In this document: one piece after another, positions 44,158 through 54,300 of the stretch
How positions within the stretch are numbered: the first letter of the stretch is position 1
How the letters are laid out: the number at the start of each line of letters is the position of its first letter
NCBI GenBank assembly: GCA_030407315.1
Contig: JALQPE010001720.1
Location: 1-64,000, forward strand
DNA length: 64,000 nt
Origin: Asparagopsis taxiformis
Lineage: Eukaryota; Rhodophyta; Florideophyceae; Bonnemaisoniales; Bonnemaisoniaceae
Reading direction: 5' to 3'
Translations under genes and position numbers: made by a program
The notes under the pieces: generated by a model
Seen by the model: only the letters and a program-made list of their open reading frames with translations
Database searches by the model: none
What the model was told of the DNA's origin: nothing

Positions 44158-44177
44158 AGCGCGCTGGGCCCATAACC
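44158..44177 (-). other. Copia primer-binding site (initiator tRNA-Met anticodon arm)
   Basis: The plus strand reads AGCGCGCTGGGCCCATAACC and touches the LTR. This equals the D-stem/anticodon-arm region of eukaryotic initiator tRNA-Met (known form AGCGTGCTGGGCCCATAACC), including the CAT anticodon. The element RNA therefore pairs with an internal tRNA segment, as in Drosophila copia, which is primed by a tRNA-iMet 5' half. Confidence 0.85.
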
Positions 44178-44665
44178 TGTTGAAACGAATTGGTCGCTTA
44201 CCGAGCGTTTATTGAATCTGCGAGCTCACTACATTATTTGTATTCTCGCCGAGGTGCGCCGGCGGTGCTAAGGACAGCCTGTTCATGGCTGCTCCAGACA
44301 GACTGTCACTGACAGTCTGTCCTAGCAAACACCCGCTGCCAATCTGGTACACGTGGGCTTCTCTATCATATCACCCACACGTGTACACTTATCATAACAT
44401 TTTCCCTCTGCCATGATGGCAACCCATCCTGGCTTTTCTAATTACTAATTGAAAGTATGACAAACAAATTGAAACTTCAGACGCTATTATCTCCATGAAG
44501 AAAGGTCGTAGAAGCTTCGGAGAAGTTGCTACCCGACTAATTCGGGCACGCTGAACACGATGAGATAGGTTTCGGAGCGCCTAGAGCACTCCTTCTAGGA
44601 GAAATCGAGGGTCAAAGTTTTCTCACGTAATTGAGCCCCTCAGGGCCAATTCCAGTGCTTCAACA
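44178..44665 (-). repeat. Copia 5' LTR
   Basis: 488 bp with TG...CA ends. Differences from the 3' LTR by eye: an extra C (TTTCGGAGC), a two- or three-base insertion (CTCCTTCTAGG) and one A/T change. Confidence 0.93.
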
Positions 44666-45024
44666 ATATAGACACGTTACAGCAACCAGCGGCAATAAGT
44701 TTTACAGGGCTGACAAGTCATCTGCTTGGGGTGTTGCAGATAGGAAATTTTCCTGTACAAATAAATGCCATACAAAAAATATATCTTACATTACAGTGTG
44801 CGTCATGCCGCAGAACTGCATTATTCTCTTGGGAGATTGTACGTGGCGCTCTGCTCGGTGTTCAGTAATCGTGACTTTCTTATCCGAGATAGGGCACATT
44901 GGTAGACGTCTGAGGTGAAAAGAGGGCAGATTTGTTCTGGCTACAGTTGTGTAGCAACAGTGGGCTTACCATGTCTATAGACATACATGTCAACATTATG
45001 GAAAATTTACCATGTTGAAGATGT
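44666..45024 (+). repeat. 360-bp direct repeat, copy 2
   Basis: Partner of 32928-33287, same orientation, starting at the first base outside the copia LTR. Confidence 0.9.
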
Positions 45025-45968
45025 GTGTAGACAGTACTATTGGAGACTAAAGTCTGCAAGCATCGAATCTTGCCGTCATATGCTATGGGCAACAAAATAG
45101 TTAATCGTTCCGACAGCAAAAATAGTTCAGTCATGGTGTGGGGTCATGACCCCACACTACCATTGCAATGGTTATTTTTGCGGCACGACATAGTCTACTA
45201 TAATCAATGCTATCCTTTTCGGCTACTCCACTGTGATAGCAGTGACTTTGTTACTATCGAGAGCTGGAATTATTTTTGAAGACTATTGTAGATAGAGCTC
45301 TTTCTGTTCGGAAAGATAGTACCCGCGCAGACGTATATGCACATCCATAACCATTGCCAATCCATATACACACGCAATCCGAAACCTTTTTTTCGAAATT
45401 TCATTCAGTTTCCCCTCACGCTTACTTTGCTCACCTATTGGTAACGGTATAGTCCGACGTGAAGGACTGGCTGATATCAGTATACTGATCCACTGCTATA
45501 ACTAGAGGTGTTAGCCAATCTTGAGATTTCCGGCAGCAATCACAGTGGCTGCATCAATATCCTCTAATGGAGGACCCAGCCCTGGAAGGTACTACTGCGT
45601 TATCATATGTTTTACAGGATGGAAGAAAAGTAATTATGGCCCGGATTGTCATGATGAGAATACGCGTATTATCGAGCGCAATGCTGAGTCTGCCAGAGCG
45701 GAACAAGCGAACTTTTCCTCTTCTGTTTCTTGAATAACGATATAAATGTACTGCGTTCAATATACATGAACATTCAACTTACACCTAGTTAGCTGTTCTA
45801 AATTACATCTCGTGAAACAATTTACTGCATAGAACTATTTGTCTAGAATATAGAGCTATAAAAGATAGCTGACATCAATCACGTCAGGTTTTTGCGTCTA
45901 AGTTCTGAGTTTCCACCAGTTGGTGGATTCCATCTGCAGCTCGAATGATTGTAAACATTGCAGTGTAA
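45025..45968. other. Unassigned spacer
   Basis: AT-rich DNA without a recognisable gene; a 22-bp perfect palindrome lies at 45136-45157. Confidence 0.4.
45136..45157. repeat. Perfect 22-bp palindrome
   Basis: The half-site GTGTGGGGTCA is followed directly by its reverse complement, with no spacer; the symmetry stops at the next base on each side. Confidence 0.85.
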
Positions 45969-48206
45969 TCATGAATTTGCGCTTTGGAAACACTCCTTCG
46001 AACAAGCACATTTCTCACATCGGTTCGTCATTCCAAGTACTCTTTTGCCGTATTCGCAGGGTGTATGGACGTTTTTTCCACAGTTATCGCATTTGTGGCT
46101 TGTGAATGCTGTCTCACCCACGGGAAGCAGGGAAAGTACATCGCAGCGGTTACCAAGCACGCAATTGGTTCTGTTCGGTCGTGGATTGGGGTCTCGAACA
46201 CTTTTGGACTTCGTCGAAGATTTGAAGTCATTTTCTACTTCAACCAGTCCTTCTGTACCCTCCTTGGACTTTCCATTGATCTTTTTCAGCCTCTTGCTTT
46301 GCCGTATTGATTTTGAGCTCTCCACAGAGGATACACCATTTCTTTTCCTTGGAAAACTATTTACGCTATCTTGACAGGCTATTATGTGCACCCATGCAGG
46401 TAACGCATGCTTTTCATGTGAAACATTGCATTTGTCTTGGTTTTTGTCCCCAGTGTCCTCGTCGGCTGGAGAATTGCCTTTTTGAAGTTCAATTCTGTGG
46501 ATAACCGATGGCAGACCAGATCGTAAATTCTCCTTAGGAACTTCTTCCTTTCTTGTGTCAGTGGCATCATCACTCAAGGGGAAGTTTCCATGGATCTTCT
46601 TCCTTGCTCTCCCAGAGGCAATTTTGGATAGCCTTTCCTTTCCCAATGACATACACAAGCCGTCCTTCTCAATTACAATTACTTCTCGTGAAGTATACAT
46701 GCAAGCAATTGCAGTGGTCAAAGTCCCTGCATAGGGATCGCAGACGAGTCCTCCAGGCGAACAGAATGATGTCAGTAACTCTTGAATGAGATCCACGTTT
46801 TTCTCCTCCACACGCAAAATTCTTCTCGAATTTTTATGTTGTAGCTTAGCACTCGGAACAGGGACATTGTCAATTATATTAAACTTCCTGCTGTGTGAGC
46901 AACCAATCAGCTGATGAGGACAGTCGAAATCGATAGACCGAGAAACGTCTTTTGAATTACCAGGAGCGTAAGCAAGGAGAACAAAGTCTACTGCGCACTG
47001 CGGCATGTTCAGGCGCCCATTTCTTCGCAAAGTTTTGGTATCTTTGGAAACCACAATGGGATAATTCAAAACCTGAAACCCGTCACTTATAAAGGAAGCA
47101 TGCCATCTTGGAAATGACTGCCAACTCGTAAACATTATCACAGCTCCTTCCGGACAGAGAATTCGCCTTACAAACTGTGTGAATGACCTTATCTCTTTGT
47201 CGTCAATGAAATCATCGTAGCTGCTCCCTGCCCCAGATGCTGACGTACTCTGGAGGGAGTAGGGAGGGTCAGTCAAGATAGCTGAAACTTTCCCCTTCAT
47301 TGATTCATAAAGCCCACAGTGTTTTTCGAAGTATTGCCATTCCATTGCATAGCACTTGATTACAGCCCTTTCTAGGATTCGATCTGTTTTGTTTTGTTCA
47401 CCACTCAAATGAGAGAGTGCCTCTGGAGTTGGATCATCGGTTTCTTTCTTTTCTGCACATATGGAAGGGTCTTGGCATGTTTCATTTGGAGGAGAATTGA
47501 TGTTTGATGTGGCTCCCAAATTTTCCTCATTGAAGCTTGCTCCATGACGATCACCTTCACCATCTTGAGTTTCGACAGTTGGTATATCTGGAGGATCTGA
47601 TCCTTCATCACCACATTCATTTTGATTGTATTCGAAAATGTGATATGTACTCCCTTGTTGTTTTTCAATCGTATGTGCACGTGCGTTTTCTGAGCTAGAA
47701 GCATGGCGTTGACCACAATCGTCGGTTTCAAAATTCCCTTTGAACTTCAGAAGCTTCTGGTGCGCGACAGCTGGACAAGCTGTTTTGAATGCCGCATAGA
47801 AGGCAGGTAATGGCTCCATTTCATTACCGAAATTAGCTGCGATCTCATCATCAAAAAGCTGGGAGCGCTCTGCATTCTTCTTCATGACCTCCATCTCCTT
47901 GGGCCATACACTCGTTTCCATGAGCCTTTCAAACTTTTGGATTTCTTGTAAGGCTGCTGTGGCAGCAAGGAACTGTTCTGTAAGTAGAGATGGCTTAGTT
48001 GGTCCATATCCTGAAGAACGAGAAAGCTCACGAATTCGCCAAATTGCGTTCAACTGAGCAGCTTCACCGTGAACACCGTTTGCATTCATGAAAGGTGTGG
48101 AGCCTTTGAACGTGGAGGAAGAGATTATGTTTCGAAAAATTCTGCAGTCAACGGCTCCAACTTTGTTCTGAGTGGAGTTTGTCTTATTATGCAGTTGTCT
48201 TGCCAC
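45969..48206 (-). CDS. Beta-class DNA methyltransferase with Cys-rich tail (745 aa)
   Basis: Catalytic motif IV, TDPPY (DPPY at 313-316), comes before the AdoMet-binding motif I, CDPYAGTLTTAI (about 489-500), followed by VIVIEKD. This order and the DPPY are typical of beta-class N6-adenine/N4-cytosine methyltransferases (N6_N4_Mtase family) of bacteria and phages. Residues 160-270 are Ser/Asp-rich linker; 560-690 is charged with basic runs (KSIRQSKRLKK). The last 40 residues hold a zinc-binding cluster, CDNCGKNVHTPC...CEKCACSKEC. No ATG fits the start: the frame is open upstream from a TAG near 48310 and the listed start is GTG. It is probably the continuation of the ParB-like frame. Minus strand; not inside any LTR pair. 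Confidence 0.8.
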   Translation of the reverse strand: MARQLHNKTNSTQNKVGAVDCRIFRNIISSSTFKGSTPFMNANGVHGEAAQLNAIWRIRELSRSSGYGPTKPSLLTEQFLAATAALQEIQKFERLMETSVWPKEMEVMKKNAERSQLFDDEIAANFGNEMEPLPAFYAAFKTACPAVAHQKLLKFKGNFETDDCGQRHASSSENARAHTIEKQQGSTYHIFEYNQNECGDEGSDPPDIPTVETQDGEGDRHGASFNEENLGATSNINSPPNETCQDPSICAEKKETDDPTPEALSHLSGEQNKTDRILERAVIKCYAMEWQYFEKHCGLYESMKGKVSAILTDPPYSLQSTSASGAGSSYDDFIDDKEIRSFTQFVRRILCPEGAVIMFTSWQSFPRWHASFISDGFQVLNYPIVVSKDTKTLRRNGRLNMPQCAVDFVLLAYAPGNSKDVSRSIDFDCPHQLIGCSHSRKFNIIDNVPVPSAKLQHKNSRRILRVEEKNVDLIQELLTSFCSPGGLVCDPYAGTLTTAIACMYTSREVIVIEKDGLCMSLGKERLSKIASGRARKKIHGNFPLSDDATDTRKEEVPKENLRSGLPSVIHRIELQKGNSPADEDTGDKNQDKCNVSHEKHALPAWVHIIACQDSVNSFPRKRNGVSSVESSKSIRQSKRLKKINGKSKEGTEGLVEVENDFKSSTKSKSVRDPNPRPNRTNCVLGNRCDVLSLLPVGETAFTSHKCDNCGKNVHTPCEYGKRVLGMTNRCEKCACSKECFQSANS

Positions 48207-48280
48207 TTCCTCATTCTCTTCATTAACAATTTCACCGAGTGCATCAATGACCGATTGTGGTAGTCTTATGACACATCCAG

Positions 48281-48946
48281 CTAGTTGTTTGATTGTTGAA
48301 GTACAAGCTCCTTGCTACCAGAATAGAAGACAGCCAGTTCGATTGGTTTGGCAGCTCGGTTCAGTTTTGCACTTAATGTAATGAAATCTTGCTTAAGATT
48401 TCGAAGCACATCATATTGCGTAGGGACCACCACAAAATCATCAACATTCTTCTGATTGCAAGCCCTCGCGAAAGCTCTAAGCGTCGAAAGTGAAGTCGAG
48501 TTTCTTAGGACCTGTACTGTCCATGAAAATCCAGCCCATTTCTCGGGGTCACGGCATATCAGATTTTGCAAAGCATTTAAGCGATGTTCCCCATCAACAA
48601 TCCCATACCATATATCTCGTTGTTCAACTTTCTTCTTAGCTTCGCTTCCTAGCTTCTCTCTGAAGTACTCCACCGTATATGAAGCAAACATGCCTTCGAG
48701 TCTTACGACATAAGCCAAAGATCCTCCTGTCGTCAATCCTCCAGATTCGAATATCTTGCAAAGTTCTTGAACGCATCCATCCACGATTTTTCGGATTCGG
48801 GTGAACGGAACGCAACTCATTGGGTCCATTTTCTGCACCTTGGCTCCCTCTAGAAGAGATGAAAAGTGTTCTTTGGCTGAATTCATTGAGGCGGACGATA
48901 GGAACTGCTGAAATTTTCTTCCCCTGAAGTTGGATTGGTCACTCAA
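48281..48946 (-). CDS. ParB/Srx-like domain protein, probable N-terminal part of the methyltransferase (222 aa)
   Basis: The core motif GIVDGEHRLNALQNL (115-129) matches the G-E-R-R/H-R box of ParB/sulfiredoxin-fold domains, which commonly sit N-terminal to phage and bacterial DNA methyltransferases. It starts at an ATG (MSDQSNF) and ends KELVLQQSNN at a TAG. The methyltransferase frame is -1 to it and already open from 48310, overlapping its last codons. Bases at the overlap are the same in the left copy except for a CT loss. Either a sequence error, a real frameshift, or a small intron joins them. Confidence 0.65.
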   Translation of the reverse strand: MSDQSNFRGRKFQQFLSSASMNSAKEHFSSLLEGAKVQKMDPMSCVPFTRIRKIVDGCVQELCKIFESGGLTTGGSLAYVVRLEGMFASYTVEYFREKLGSEAKKKVEQRDIWYGIVDGEHRLNALQNLICRDPEKWAGFSWTVQVLRNSTSLSTLRAFARACNQKNVDDFVVVPTQYDVLRNLKQDFITLSAKLNRAAKPIELAVFYSGSKELVLQQSNN

Positions 48947-50159
48947 GTGATTAGCGGTGAGATCGGTTCATCTGGCTAGAAACCACTACGTGGTATAGAG
49001 TTGTAGCTTGGAAGACAACGTAAATTTGTTCTGCATAGCTTTCTGTACCCAATCACATGAGTTGGTGTATCGTTCTAGTTCGTACGGAGGTTGATCCCCC
49101 AGGATGAACGGTATTATGACTTTGTCAGTTGTCACAGCCTGACGGCGCCGCATTAGTGTTGACATATGGGTCGTGGCCTAACGACAACATGTAGTCTTTG
49201 CCTGTATGCCAAGACTCCCAATGGGAAGTTTGGGCATGTAATTTTCACTCCAGTAAATGATCGCAAGATACAACTAGGCTGTGTTGATCCCGATAAGGAG
49301 GTGTCCCCGAATATCAGGAACAAAAATCAACCCTACGGAATCTGTTCTAAGTTGATGATGATTGAGATCAGTAATTCATTTCGCTTTTGCAATACTGTTA
49401 CATTATGTCCAATTTGATTGGGTCGAAAGGTTTCTGTACATGATTTCAGGCGGGAATTTTGGCTTACATATTAGCGAATACTGAGAAGCGCAATCATGAT
49501 TGAAACCTCATGGACCGTGAATAGCTGTATCAGCCCCTCTGATGCAAGCTCTAGACAAAATGGATTTCTCTTTGAGATTCATTTCTGGAACCGGAGCTCG
49601 ATATGGTCATCCAACCCGGATACTGTCCCGATCCAAAATTTCCCAGATGCAGATGTCTGCTTTTCTAATGTGATGAAATCGGTAGGCTGACAGATACCAG
49701 CTGGTGGTTGTATAGATTTCGCTCTGTATCGGCCGTTTAAACGTTGCCAACGTTTCCAACGTGCCAGTGGCACTATTGTCAACCATGACTGTTCAAATTT
49801 TTGCCTGGAAGAAGGGCTTCCAGAAGACAAGTATTCAACCTGACCATTCTGTGGAAACGATATAGACTTGTGCTCTGTAGTCTATGTCCAGTGCATTCAC
49901 CATTCAATCCATGGGCGTACACTTAAAGCACCTCATACTGGACGCATTGTTGTGTGAATGGCCACCGTAGAGGACTAGTCAATAATCTTGAATTTTACGC
50001 GAGACCTGGGGCAACGATCGCTGCACCAAGCACTACCGATGGTGTCTGACAGCCATTCAAATATGAAACAAAAACCAGCAAGGCAGATTTCCGTAGTTTT
50101 GAATAGATCTGTGTCTCGTGATACTTTCATTCATGTGAGGTTGGCGTTGGCGTGTTGTT
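48947..50159. other. Unassigned DNA between ParB-like gene and element A
   Basis: It would contain the promoter of the minus-strand gene pair. Short ORFs on the plus strand (49166-49417 with CSLCLYAKTPNGKFGHV, and 49496-49690) and the minus strand (49579-49830) show no family that I recognise. Nothing else is supported. Confidence 0.4.
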
Positions 50160-50844
50160 TGTAGCAGGTAGAAAATCCGCTAGAGCGGCAAACCACCCGA
50201 CAGGTGTCCCGAGCCTCGGTAGAGGAAGTGGTAGAGCAGATGAACCTTATAGGTACCCAGCGGGTAGTCTCGTAAGAGAGAAGGTGTCGTTACCCGGAGG
50301 GGGTTGTGCGACGAAGGGTGCTCACGCGAGAGGCGTATGGATAGAGCGAGTGACGTAATCCGTCGAGCTGTTGGCTAACCCTAAGGTTTTCCCGGAGAGG
50401 GGTTGAACAATAGGTATGCGAACACTGTTCCAATGGGTCGTAATTCCACTTGAGTTTACGTTACTCTAGAAACCGTGCCTACTGGCTATTCCAGTGGCGT
50501 ATTTATCCTAAGTCTACTGTAAGCTAGGGTTAGTGGTTAGGAATAAATATCCAGTTATTGACCAACCAGAGCCCAGTTAACGGCACTCGCCTACCCGCGA
50601 GGTTATTGCCAGTTAGGCTTACATTGTAATGTACAGCTGGTTAGCTTAAGTTAGAAATTTGCCCCTTGTGGGGTCTTGGCCGGGGCCGATGGGCCCGGAT
50701 AGGGTTATTTGTCAGCCTTAGCTTGTCCCAAGTATAGGAAACACGCCAGTTGGCTGGTGCCTTGTGATTGGCACATCCCTTAAGTGGGTACCCAATAGGG
50801 AAGCGACACGCCTCGATCGGCGAGGACCGCCAGGCGGTACGACA
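50160..50844 (-). repeat. Element A copy 2, 3' LTR
   Basis: 685 bp; TGTAGCAGG to GTACGACA on the plus strand. Confidence 0.95.
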
Positions 50845-50860
50845 TGGCCCCCTCCTGAGA
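50845..50860 (-). other. Element A polypurine tract
   Basis: The minus strand reads TCTCAGGAGGGGGCCA directly before the TGTCG start of the 3' LTR. Confidence 0.75.
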
Positions 50861-51344
50861 GATTTGTCGTCCCGACAAAATTTGATCAAATAAAAATTAC
50901 AATTTTTGGCTGTGGCCGTTGCATTGTGCAATTCAAAATTTCCCGCGCGCGGCGCGTGTTCGATAAATTCGTTTAGTCCATCCGACTCTTCCGGCGGTCC
51001 ACCGACCGTTTCCCATTGGAATCAACACCTGTTGCAGGTTTCTTATCGATCCCACGCGAAAGAGCGTGCTCACCCCTTCGGTGTCCACAGTGTACGAGCG
51101 TTCGTGTCCCTTCCGTCATCCCTCAAAGGGTTTTGCATCCATCTGCAAGATAGTTTACCGCGCGATCGCGTGAGCGGTGCCAACTCGAGGCTTTGAATTC
51201 ATCTCCCGGCCAATCGCCTTGCGAATCCCATTCAGGGTTGCGTACCGCGGCTCCCTCTTGGAGATTTAAGCCAATAGGCCATTTTGTCTATCCCGCTTCA
51301 GGGTTTTTAGCAACGTCCTTCCTCGCCTCTACTGGCTTTTTAAG
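50861..51344 (+). other. Leader/promoter region of the antisense gene
   Basis: 484 bp between the polypurine tract and the antisense ATG, without a long ORF in frame. It should hold the start of the plus-strand transcript unless that starts in the LTR. No clear TATA box. Confidence 0.4.
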
Positions 51345-54300
51345 ATGCCCCCTCGCGCTCCGATTCAATTCGAATCCTCCGAAGAGGAAGGGGACAATAT
51401 GGGTTCACCCAACCGTCCAACCACGCGTTCAAGCGTTCGCCGCCCAACCACTCGCCACCAGGCGTCCTCTTCCCGCACCGGGGCCACGCCAACGCCGGCC
51501 AAGTCCTCTTCGCCTCCCGCGACAAGCGCGCCGATCGCCTCCGCGGCTTCATCGCAAACGCGAACTCGTTCGACTGCCGCCAAGGCTTCGGCTGAGACAG
51601 CCTCGCCTTCCGGCAAAGTCGTCGGGACTCCTTCGCGCTCCGAGAAGTCGGTTCCTCCCGCTAGGGCAAGTGCACAAGGTGGCAACGTCGGTCCAACCGA
51701 ATCCCCTGCTTCCCCGAAGCCGTCCACACCCGTGGCCACTGCCAAGCCGTTATCGGCCAATCCGCCATCGCGTGAAGGCGAACCCGTTAAGGCCACTGGG
51801 CCGTCTCCAAAAGGAGCTATGTCGGCTGCTGCCGAAGAGGTCGTTGAAGTTATTGCCGAGGGGGGCGCTACGCCCAAGCCATTGAGGCAGTCGAATGTTA
51901 GGCCTTCGCCAAGCTCCCGGCCGTCGTTGGCTCGTCCCTCCGCTCCTGCGGTTCGTACCTCTTCTGGTCGTGACGCTTCTGCGAATCCTTACGAGGACTA
52001 TGGTCGCCGCAATCAGCAGATTTTGGCGGACGCTCGTAAGCGTAGGGAAGAAGAGTTGCGTCGCGAAGCCGCTCGTGCGGAAGCCGAAAAGGCAGAAGCC
52101 GAAAGGGCAGAGGCCGAAAGAGCTAATGCTCAGCTTGTCGAGTCGGCTGTAGACCCGTACGCCTCTTCTGGCAAAGTTACCCGGAGTGGGGCTGGTCCTG
52201 TTCCCGTTAATGCATCAGCAGGCGTGAGGCCGTCGGGCACCGCCCTAGTTGATCCTTACGCTGTTGCGTCCGCGCCAGCGCCGGCGGTTCCATCGCATGA
52301 TACCCCTCCTCGGGCGCCTAAGCCAACTGCCAATTGGCGTTCCTCGGGGGAATTTTATCCAGCTAATGCTGACGAGCTCATGGTGTTTGATTCACAAGCA
52401 TTGCCGTTTAGGCGTGAGCTGGCTGCTCCCTGGGAACACTACCCATTCGCGCGACTCCCTCGTAGGGATTTTACCGACCGCCCGCGAAGCGAATTACGTC
52501 GCGATATGCTCTTGATGAGTTCCCTCCGGGGTCAAAGCCACCAGGTGCAAAATGAATGTTGGTCGGCGTATGCCCGTCTCCCTTCGAGTCGCCCGATGCG
52601 TCACTTCCGTGTTCCTCATACGCTTTGTAGCGACAGGACTTTTCTCCTTCATCCCGGGGATGCTCTTTACGTCGAACGTATGAACCGCCGCTTGTTCCAA
52701 GAGGAATCGTACCAAGGTACCGTAGAGGACATGCCGATGATTCGGTCCCGCTGGTTTGCGTATCCCCCTCGTCCCGATACGGGTAACTATGAGCATCATA
52801 TGCGACTTCACGCTAGGGTGACTTCCCGAATGATGGGGCGTCAAGTGACGGCGAATGACTATCGCGTATTCGCGCACCGTAATGGTAGCTCTGTTGAGCC
52901 GGTCACTAGACCCATGAGGGTATCGAGGGAAGCGTTAGACCCGTTATGGGATGATCCCATTTGGGAAGGGCAGTTGGCTCCGCCGATGTGCTTGCCTATC
53001 GCCGACCCTCCGTCGTTGGTGTATTTCCACCATTCCGCTCTTCGCGAAGCGCCCGCATGGCGGTTGAATAGACTCCGGTCGTACCTCGAGTTGGAGAGGG
53101 ATATCCTAATAGGAATCGAGTTGGCTCGTATCGTCGAAACGCGGGGCTTCGTGCCGGTGATGGCTGAGGAACTCGTCAACAGAGTAAGTCGTACCTGGTA
53201 CGGTCTCGCGGAGGTGCCGCTGTCGGACGTGGTTCCCCATAGCAGGAAGTTACCTGGCACAGTAGTGCGTCGCCTGTTGAAGGTAGCCCTTGGGGGTGAT
53301 GATTATCCTCAAGAGATGGTCAGTACCAACATCACAGGAGTGGCACCGGAGAAGGTGGTTGTCTATACGACGGTGGACCTGCCGATAAGGGCGTTACGTA
53401 TCAACGTTTTAAACCACCGAGAAGGTTCGACCGCAGAGCTGCCTCCCTATCGTAGGGATGGTGAATTCACCGAAGACGGTTATTACGGCTTGGAGCCTGG
53501 CCATTATTCTGACGGTGATCCTGATTCGTACAAGTATCAGCCTATTGGCGAAGCGCTTGTGCCGCGTCCGTGGTGGAATTCCGAGATGGGAGGCCCGAGC
53601 GGTCGCTCTCCTTATGCAGGACGGAGCTTTGCTCCTGTTGCTCCCTTACCACCCAGTGGTTCTGATGACTTGTATGAAGGTTCGATCCCCATGGATACCA
53701 CGCCTACCGCGTCAGCCCCTCAGCCTGTGGCTGCTCCGTCATCCCAGATGGGTCCTGCCATGGAGGCGTTTCTAACGTCCGACAAAGGCTCTGAGCCATC
53801 CGTAACCGGTGATGACGGTACTCCGCGTCAGCCTTCCGCTGTGAACATCCTACGTGGGGAATTATCCGGTCGGGAGTTGATGTCACTCCCAGAGGTGCGG
53901 CGGTTGGCCAATGAGATCGGGGATGGTACGGTCGCTTCCGTTTTCGTCTCGGCCAATGGGCGTTTCCTCGTGGATTCTGCGTTGGACACGCTTGCGCTTA
54001 CGTGTGTCACGTTGGCTAATCGCTACAAGCACGGACGCGAGCAGCGTAATGTCGCCCGGGAGCGCCTTCGCGAAGAGCGAGAACGACGCCGCGTGGCAGA
54101 TAAGGAGATAGAGGTTGCACGCCTTGAAGCCGCAGAATTGCGTACCCGGATTGGGAAACTGGAGGGCGAGTTAGGTGACGCCAGGCGTTTGCTGGAGCAA
54201 GCGGCTTCAGCCTCGCGCGTTATTCCCGGGGAGGGTGAAGAAGAGGCGGCTCAGCCTGGTTATTCACGTCGTCGTGCTAGGTCTCCCGATGAGGGTATTC

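Larger units (their letters stand above)
38236..44665 (-). mobile_element. Full-length Ty1/copia retrotransposon (6.43 kb)
   Basis: It has LTRs of 484 and 488 bp, an unbroken 1360-aa gag-pol frame, a polypurine tract, a half-tRNA PBS and an unusual 1.4-kb leader with a zinc-finger ORF. The LTRs differ by only a few bases, mostly small indels, so insertion is recent. Five-base flanks are GTAAC on the left and ATATA on the right, so there is no target duplication; the flanks come from two different insertion sites. Confidence 0.95.

Noticed and set aside
45040..45279. Tc1/mariner transposase fragment (SSVMVWG)
   Set aside because: Only this short string fits; no DDE/D residues or further similarity around it.
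45969..48946. Bacterial contamination or a restriction-modification system
   Set aside because: No restriction gene or operon context; flanks are eukaryotic retroelements, and the protein has long eukaryote-like linkers and a zinc tail.
49166..49830. Additional host genes between ParB-like gene and element A
   Set aside because: ORFs are short, on both strands, not preserved in the left copy and match no family I know.
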